A program made the position numbers and the translations under genes. The notes under the pieces were generated by a model. The model saw nothing but the letters and a program-made list of their open reading frames with translations. It searched no databases and was not told the DNA's origin. From Salvator merianae (lineage: Eukaryota; Chordata; Lepidosauria; Squamata; Teiidae), in assembly GCA_003586115.2 (NCBI GenBank), contig QVOM02000025.1:47931329-47995328 (forward strand): a DNA stretch of 64,000 nucleotides, given 5' to 3'. Each line of letters starts with the position of its first letter. The first letter of the stretch is position 1. Below, piece by piece: positions 57,392-64,000 of this stretch.

Positions 57392-57704
57392 TAGGGATGC
57401 ACGAAAAAAATCATTTTGGATTTATTTTGGATTCATTTTCAAATGAAAATCTGTATTTTCACTTTGTCAGAGAATTTTGTTGAAAAATGCATTTTCTGCA
57501 TTCGTTTTTGTGTTTTTCACAATGCTTTCCCATTGAAAATGCTATTTTCATGGTTTAAACCTAGCAAAAATTGTGAAAATTCATTGAATTTCATTTTTGC
57601 AAAAGAATAGGCTTTTTCATTTTCGATCGAAAACTGCAAATGTGAAAAAAGACATTTTCATTTCAACACGAAAATTTGTGAAAATGAAATTTACACATTC
57701 CCTA
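57392..57704. mobile_element. Non-autonomous hAT-like element, GAAAAT-rich subfamily, 313 bp
   Basis: It starts TAGGGATGCACGAAAAAAAT and ends TTTACACATTCCCTA. The 8-bp duplication GTTCTTAT is exact (57384-57391 and 57705-57712). It is the reverse-oriented relative of 48725-49077, with the same order of AAAATG/CATTTT blocks. No coding capacity. Confidence 0.88.
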
Positions 57705-57712
57705 GTTCTTAT

Positions 57713-58919
57713 GCTATGTCCTTATGTGCTTTGCTGTTGCATTCAGTTCAGAGCATAAAGAGATATGCAACTGTCTAGTAACTTATACAACAAGCTTTGT
57801 CTCAGCTTCCTCTCTCCCTCATAATCTGGGCAAAAATAACCCGCAAACCCCACATTATGTAACAAATAAAAAAAAAAAAATAATAGGACAATGAGCTTTT
57901 CAAGGATCTATCATGCAATATTTCTGTAATGGATAGGGAACACTCTATATTGCATTATCCCATAAATTCAATATCAATTTCAAGCAGCATTCCAACACAA
58001 AAGACGTTTGATTTTCCTTATACTGTATGATGAATGCATCTTCAGAGACTAACAGAAGGCATAATTTTGCTTAATACAAAAACAGAGCACAGATTTCAAT
58101 AAGGTTTGCCTTGGCAAATGTAACTTATTGTGGAGATGTAGCTATAGATTATTCACACTTGCCTATAAACATCTCTGCACCTACTGTAGATTTTCCTGTG
58201 AGCCTCCAAACTCCCTAGAAATTTTGTGCTTTTTATTTTATACTAATTCTACTTTTTGCTTGTCTCGAGTCTAGCTACCACAAATGTAGTAAGGAAGCAT
58301 TTACACCATGGTCCTGAATGACTTGGTGCTTGCTCTTGGAACCCTGAAGTCTGGATTACCATTGGATTTGTGGACAAATCCATTTTATTGCTTTTTGCTT
58401 AATTTACTTATCAACAGATTTTGTGTAAGGTGTTTTACAGTGGACATTTTATATCATTAAAAATCAGCAGTGATTCTTTTTTACAACAGAGGAAAAATTC
58501 ATCACACAGAGATGGCTGGCTGAAATAAAGGGATGAGGCAGAGGGGGGTGAATGTAGATCAGAATCCAATTTGGGGAAAGAAGAAATTAGGGAATCTGAA
58601 TTGGGATTGAGGGAAGAGCCAGCTATCTAAAACACCAATCAATAGAATACACCCCTCCTTCAATGATTCACTAGTCTTTTTGTTGTTTTTGTTCCCAACT
58701 ACATGTCAAATTGAGGTTTCTACTGTCAAAGACATGGACAGGAATAGTCATAGTTCGTAGTTAGAATCTCCTTGGGTCTATAAGAAAGGCCCTGGTTTGC
58801 GTTCATTGTACTGACCATGAAGTAACTTACAGAACAAGATTTAAGATAAGCTAAATAAATAAATAAATAACCCCCAGTTTAGCATCTTAATGACAACACA
58901 AACAAGCTGTCAAGTGTGC
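57713..58919. other. Unassigned AT-rich DNA
   Basis: An A-run near 57870-57881 and an (AAAT)n run near 58853-58869; no gene. Confidence 0.4.
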
Positions 58920-59148
58920 AAAAAATATTCAAGTTTGTTTTAGGCTGTTTTAAGCAAAGTTTATTGAAGCCAATTCTGGTACATTTAGTATGTTTTAACA
59001 CTTTATATATTTTATCTTTTTATTGTTTTGACTTACTCTGGGACACTTTTGGTGAAGGATGCAAAATAATAATACTAATAATACTAATAATACTAATAAT
59101 ACTAATAATACTAATAATACTACTAATAATAATAATAATAATAATAAT
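58920..59148 (+). mobile_element. L2-like LINE 3' end with tandem tail
   Basis: 'TTATTGTTTTGACTTACTCT' followed by 'GGGACACTTTTGGTGAAGG' and 'ATGCAAAATAATAATAC' has the order of the L2-like 3' end. It runs straight into a 9-bp tandem repeat, which is the expanded tail. Confidence 0.55.
59063..59148. repeat. (AATAATACT)n then (AAT)n tandem repeat
   Basis: About six to seven copies of a 9-bp unit followed by pure AAT units. Confidence 0.95.
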
Positions 59149-62100
59149 GTAAACTGATCTTAAACTGTTTTTATAAATGCCAATTCTTATACATAAAAGT
59201 AACAAATCATACCAAAAAAACAGTGGTCTCCCAACAAATGAAGTTAAGGGGGAAAATACATTACACTACTCACCTACCTCCTTATGCACAACAGTTGACA
59301 ACATCTAGATTTTTTTTCTCCATCTTTCTTCACTTTCCTTTTAGCTGGACCAAAAAGTTACTCTTGTTATTTCATCTCTCAGTTCTTACGGCACTTGGGG
59401 TCTCATTGAAAAATATAGTAAATCACTCCATTTTTTTTTTCTTTGTCTTTGGAAGCAATTACATACCTTGACTTTAAATCTCATTTTCCACATTTTATCA
59501 AATCTATATTGTTTCATTAGATACTTATATCAATTAGCTAATGTCCAATTAGTACTTTCCCTCCATCCCAATAAAATTGTTGATTGTGCTGCATACATCA
59601 TTTGATCAAATAATACTGTTTTTCATCCCTTATTCTCCCTGACATTACTAAAGACAAAACAAAACAAGAAATCTAGTTCAGGTGATAAATTCACATTAAA
59701 ATATTATTAATTTTATTCTGAATATCTCTCCAAAACAATTTTATAATATCACATTCCCACCAAAGGTGGAAATACATTCCTCTCTGTCCATAATCATGCC
59801 ATGATTCTGTAAGTATCATGGCATGATACTGCAAATATCATATGTGCTAATTGTGATCGTGTTCTATACTATCTATAGAACATCTTAAATACCATTTCCT
59901 GTACCCTATTATTCTTTAATTCACTATTTTTCATTTTCTGCCCAACATTTTCCCTTGTAATATTAATATCTAAATGCAATATTTGAAACATACTTTCCAT
60001 TATTTCATTTTGTTTGTTTGTTAATAAACCATTTATTTTACTTCCTATTCCTCTTGACTCCTTCTAACCTTCTTCCAATATTTTCTCTGTCTCTGTCAAT
60101 GCCCTGTAGATCTGTAACTGTATATGAAATAGACCATTCTCCTTCATTAGTTCCCATATTTAGTACCATAAATGTTTATAGTCATGACCAGTTTCTGCAT
60201 CAGTTCTTAATTTTCTTACTATAATTACTTTACTGCTTTCACTTGGGCCTCACACAAGTAAAATCCTGAACCAAGGAAAGAGGTAAAAAGCTGTAATCAC
60301 TTGCTATGCTCCCTGGCCAATACTTCTATTGGCTGCTTACGTAGTTTTTCTTGGATTTTCTATCTCTTCACATAATAATATGGGGCTTTGCTCAACTGTC
60401 CCCCAGGGAGAGTTTTTAGCTGGACAAAGAAGCTGAAAATCATGCTTCAGTCTTAGGGCTAACCCACAGAGAACCATACCCAAGAGGCACCTGAGCCATG
60501 GTCCTAATGCAATGTCTGCAAAGCTACTGCCAGACTTCTCTCGTATTTGTCTCCCCCCCCCCCCGTCATCTAGGGTGTATGCGAATGGAGTTTTTAAAAA
60601 GCAGGGGAAACTGTGGTGACAAACTGTGTGGTTTGGCATAGACATTTAGCTCTTATTGCTCCCTTTCTTCCTGGCAGCCACACCACAGCACTGCTATCTT
60701 TGCCACTTTCCCACACACAGCCCTGTCTTTTGGCTTTCATTACAGATGCTGCCTTTCAACTATGTTGTTGTTAAGTTCCTTATGTGTTGAAAACACTGTG
60801 CTGGGAGTGACCATGGTGTTATGGGAACTCTAGGTCATTGTGATCTGAAGCTGGAAGTGCTGTGGTCCTTGTGATCTTTTATGGAGAAAGACTTGCTAGC
60901 ATGCCTAAGTTGTCTCTGCCTGTGTTCTTGCTCTGAGGCCTGAGAATAGATCCTGACACTCCCACATATACTTCTCTCATTTACCCTGATCCTTCTACAA
61001 TTGAATTAATTCTAGTATTCACTAGCTTTGCTCTCTAGAGTTTACCAGCTCAGATAAGTATAGTATTTGGAAGTCATTTGAAATTCCACATCAAAAGTAT
61101 TCAATCCTTCATCAATGTATGCAAGTGTTTGCACCCAATCATCCCTCTATATTTATGAACATCATTACTGTGTAATGTAATTAGAGCTCCTCCCTCCCTC
61201 CCTTCCTTCCTTCCTTCCTTCCTTCCTTCCTTCCTTCCTTCCTTCCTTCCTTCCTTCCTCAATGCATATCATGAGGCTGGTAGTAATTTTAACCTTTCAG
61301 GTACTATCTTTGGTTAAAAACAACTAGTATAACAAAACAAACAAATAAACAAGACAGTCTTCCTTGATTCTCCAATAACCACATTGGACCTGACATGTAG
61401 CTTATAAGAAAACAATGGACAGCAACAATGATAACTGGGATAAGAATGGTCTCACTCTTGACAAATATAAGGTCAAAAGCCAAGATGCTGGTAACCCTTA
61501 GGGGGCTGCCTTGCCAAAGGCCACAAATGTACCTTTGTAATGGCTGTCACTGTGCACAAGTGGCTCTGGACACCTTGCCTCAGAAAGGATTCTAAAAGCA
61601 AGGAGCTCTGGAATTGAGCTAGTAACCTTCAAATTCCCTACTGTTTGAGTGGACTGGCTTGGAAGGTTTTAGGGAAAAATAAGGTAAATATTTCTATCTA
61701 CCTGTGTTCACAAAGTTAGACTTTAATGTGTCTTAAGAATACAGCCAGAGTTGTTAGGTATGAATAATATGAGCTCAGAGTAGTTAGAAACAGAAGGGTT
61801 GAAAGAATTACTGAGACCTTTTCGAGGCACGTTTTTAAAGCAAGGGTGACTGAGACTTCTCAAATCTTAACAAAATATATTATCATAGTTCTCATTTATT
61901 TCAACAGTCAAGTCTCATGCAGTATCAGAAGTGTATCTATGGTGGAATGTGCCCTGGTGAAGAAAACACAGACTTTGGCCAAAATTAATAAATCAACACC
62001 AAGTTGATGGTGTTGGACACCAAGATGCATCTCAGTCATCTGGTCAGTTATGAAACTTACTCTTCTCCTTTGGTTACTGAGCCCTGGGAAAAAATATGGA

Positions 62101-62421
62101 CTAGCCCAAGAGTTGTTGCACCCTTTTGTAGTGTTATTGCAACCATCCTATTTGGAACTTTGCATTGCAGTTTTTCTGAATCTACAGAATACTGTTGAAC
62201 ATCTAGAGAATTCTTTCCTGACTGACTTCTAAAATTGTATCTGCTTTTGGTTGAAGCACCCATGTAGCCTTTAGCTACACTATCAAGAGAAAAGGGAATT
62301 CCAACCTGTGAAGAATTTAATAGTGGCATCAACTTAGAGGGTAAATGTTAAGACTTCAACTGTTGGTATCAGTTTGAAAACTCATTCTGCCAATCCAACC
62401 CAGCCAGGTAACAGCAGACAA
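59149..62421. other. Mostly unassigned AT-rich DNA
   Basis: No gene is supported. 59230-60240 is pyrimidine-rich on the forward strand with many TTTCC/CATTCC words and may be an old reverse-oriented LINE 3' region, but I cannot name it. C-run at 60553-60564; (TTCC)n at 61189-61259. Confidence 0.4.
61189..61259. repeat. (TTCC)n microsatellite
   Basis: About 16 near-perfect TTCC/CCTT units preceded by TCCCTCCC variants. Confidence 0.97.
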
Positions 62422-62429
62422 GTCAGATC

Positions 62430-62733
62430 TAGAGATATGTTGAACCAGTTCATTTTCAAACAAGTTTGAATCAAACTGAGTGATCTGACTGGCTTGAACT
62501 CATATCCAACCCACCCTCTCATTCAAAGGGCCTGGTTCAAATCACAAGACCAAGGGGGTTCATCTGAACCAGTTGAACCATCTAGTTTGATTCAAATTGG
62601 TTCATGTTCAGCCACAATAGCACTTAGAAAAGGGCTTTTTTCCATTGATTTTTAATGAACAAGTTCAAACCTGTTCATATGGTTCAGTTTGATTTAAACC
62701 GAACCACAGTTTTAGAGTTTGCACCCATCTCTA
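62430..62733. mobile_element. Non-autonomous hAT-like element, 304 bp
   Basis: It starts TAGAGATATGTTGAACCAG and ends GTTTGCACCCATCTCTA. The 8-bp duplication GTCAGATC is exact (62422-62429 and 62734-62741). The interior is rich in GTTCAAA, AACCAG and CTGGTTC words with a central 'AGAAAAGGGCTTTTTTCC'. It is the best-preserved member of the subfamily seen at 389, 21557, 40467, 47979 and 53195. Confidence 0.88.
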
Positions 62734-62741
62734 GTCAGATC

Positions 62742-63852
62742 CCCTATAACTATGGATAAACTTACAAAGAACAGATAATTTGAGCAACTAAATAGGTTGT
62801 CTTGCTATAGCACCAAGCATTACAATGCCCACATTTCTATATTAAATAGTCTGTTTACAAATCTCAGCCCCATGCAGTTTTAAATGTTTTATTCTGATCA
62901 TATCGGTAGTACTCCAGATATCTGCAAAATAATTCACTGCATAATGACTGTATATATATATAAAATTCAACTTGCCTTTATATATATATATTAGTTATTT
63001 AAAAATGGGGACCTTTATCTTTATACAAGCCTCTGTTAGTTCTGGTCAAAGCAATCTGTGTAAAACTGAAGCCAAAAATATTGACTTGGAAATTTGGACA
63101 GACTGAGGTGTTATGTGAAACTGTTTTTTATAAAACTAAATGCAGCAGAACTATTGTTCTTGCAGCTTTGCGGTAAAGTGTCTCAGCTACTGCACCTTCC
63201 CCCATCCCCGTTGAAGACTTATGTCAGCATTATGGCCCAAAATATTTCCTTATATTTTAGTACCAAATACTTTCCCCATAATATAGAATATGAGTGAAAT
63301 GCATGCACACATCTTCTGCTAAAACAAAGCTGGTTGCTTTCTGAGTCTCAGTCACCTATTTTACAGGGCTCAAGATCTCCATAAATGTGACTTGCCAACA
63401 GCCTTATAAATTGTTTACAATCTGTGGAGCCTCAGTCACAGAACCCCTGAGGAATCTGTACAAATACTAACAGATTCCAAAAACTGTAAATCATCAATTT
63501 ACTGGAATTGCACATGAGGCAGCCAGGAAAAAAAGAATAAGCTGATGTGTTAATTATTTATTTATTTGAGGAAGTCTTTTCCCAATAGTTTATCAATTCA
63601 CACATAAGATCTCAGCAGCAGGTCAAAACCATTAGCCTTTAACATGATAATATTAAAATGAAATAGCATAATATAGGCTTAATGCTTCAATTTCTTATCT
63701 TTAATGGCAAAGTTAAGTCAGTGCTGTTGGGTTCATTCCAGTTAATTTTGAATCTCTGAAAATGAAGAAAGATTGTATATTTACACATTTTTTTTGGCTA
63801 CCCTGTAACTCTCTAAAAAGTACCATGGAAACCTGCTCAGTCCTTGGACATC
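62742..63852. other. Unassigned AT-rich DNA
   Basis: Two AT tracts (about 62949-62961 and 62979-62991) that can pair with each other. No gene. Confidence 0.45.
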
Positions 63853-64000
63853 GGGCCTGTTCGCACTATAGCGGTAGACCATTCTTAGGCGCTCGCTGGA
63901 ACAGAGCTTTCGCACTGCCGTGGGCACGCGCCTCTCCCAATCCGAACCATACCTCTCCCGATCTGAACCTGATGCTGGGTAAGGCAAGACAAGTAATTAC
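63853..64000. mobile_element. CpG-rich transposon of the 38678 type, cut by the window end
   Basis: It starts GGGCCTGTTCGCACTATAGC. Its 148 bp match the right end of 38678-39286 on the opposite strand, block for block: GCGGTAGACC, TTTCGCACTGCCGTGGGC, the CAATCCGAACC and GATCTGAACCTGATGCTG stretches. The other end lies outside the window. Confidence 0.8.

Noticed and set aside
59230..60240. Reverse-oriented L1-like LINE 3' region
   Set aside because: Only the general pyrimidine-rich character fits; no motif in order could be matched.

Overview
This window is vertebrate nuclear DNA, almost certainly from a reptile and most likely a squamate (lizard, gecko or snake). The evidence is a CR1 retrotransposon ending in the octamer repeat ATTCTATG, many L2-like LINE tails, MIR-like and tRNA-derived SINE fragments, and a very dense set of short palindromic DNA transposons. 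Base composition is AT-rich, with GC/CpG-rich islands that coincide with transposons. I found no exon, promoter or RNA gene of the host that I can defend. Nearly every open frame over 100 codons lies inside a repeat, inside a microsatellite, or antisense to the CR1 reverse transcriptase. The window reads as a gene desert or the inside of a very large intron.

Layout. 1-7 kb: AT-rich unique DNA with one small hAT element (389-580) and one palindromic element with a 3-bp target duplication (3679-4066). 7-8 kb: a GC-rich hAT element nested inside another palindromic element, then a LINE fragment. 8-21 kb: mostly unique DNA with SINE and LINE fragments, a foldback at 10343-10485, another 3-bp-duplication element (15705-16155) and microsatellites. 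22-31 kb: a cluster of CpG-rich hAT elements (22122-22927, 27343-28535, 28561-28749, 30466-31278). This cluster includes a 1189-bp block present twice around a single N, which is very probably an assembly artefact. 33.7-36.6 kb: a near-complete but dead CR1 element. 38-43 kb: L2-like LINE pieces, one split by a GC-rich transposon. 45-49 kb: palindromic microsatellites and nested hAT elements. 50-57 kb: two LINE copies, each split by a likely solo LTR, then a further hAT element. 58-64 kb: a LINE tail, AT-rich DNA, one more hAT element, and a transposon running off the window end.

The main result is a reading of the transposon layers from their target-site duplications (TSDs). One family (ends TAGGGATGTGC or TAGAGATGTG, 8-bp TSDs, seven well-supported copies) fits hAT. 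A second group (ends GGGCCT..TTCGCAC or similar, 3-bp TSDs in five copies) resembles PIF/Harbinger but is not firmly assigned. Both are non-autonomous: no transposase is present. No previously undescribed functional system was found. The points most worth checking are the false duplication, the two transposon families, the nested insertions and the two solo LTRs.
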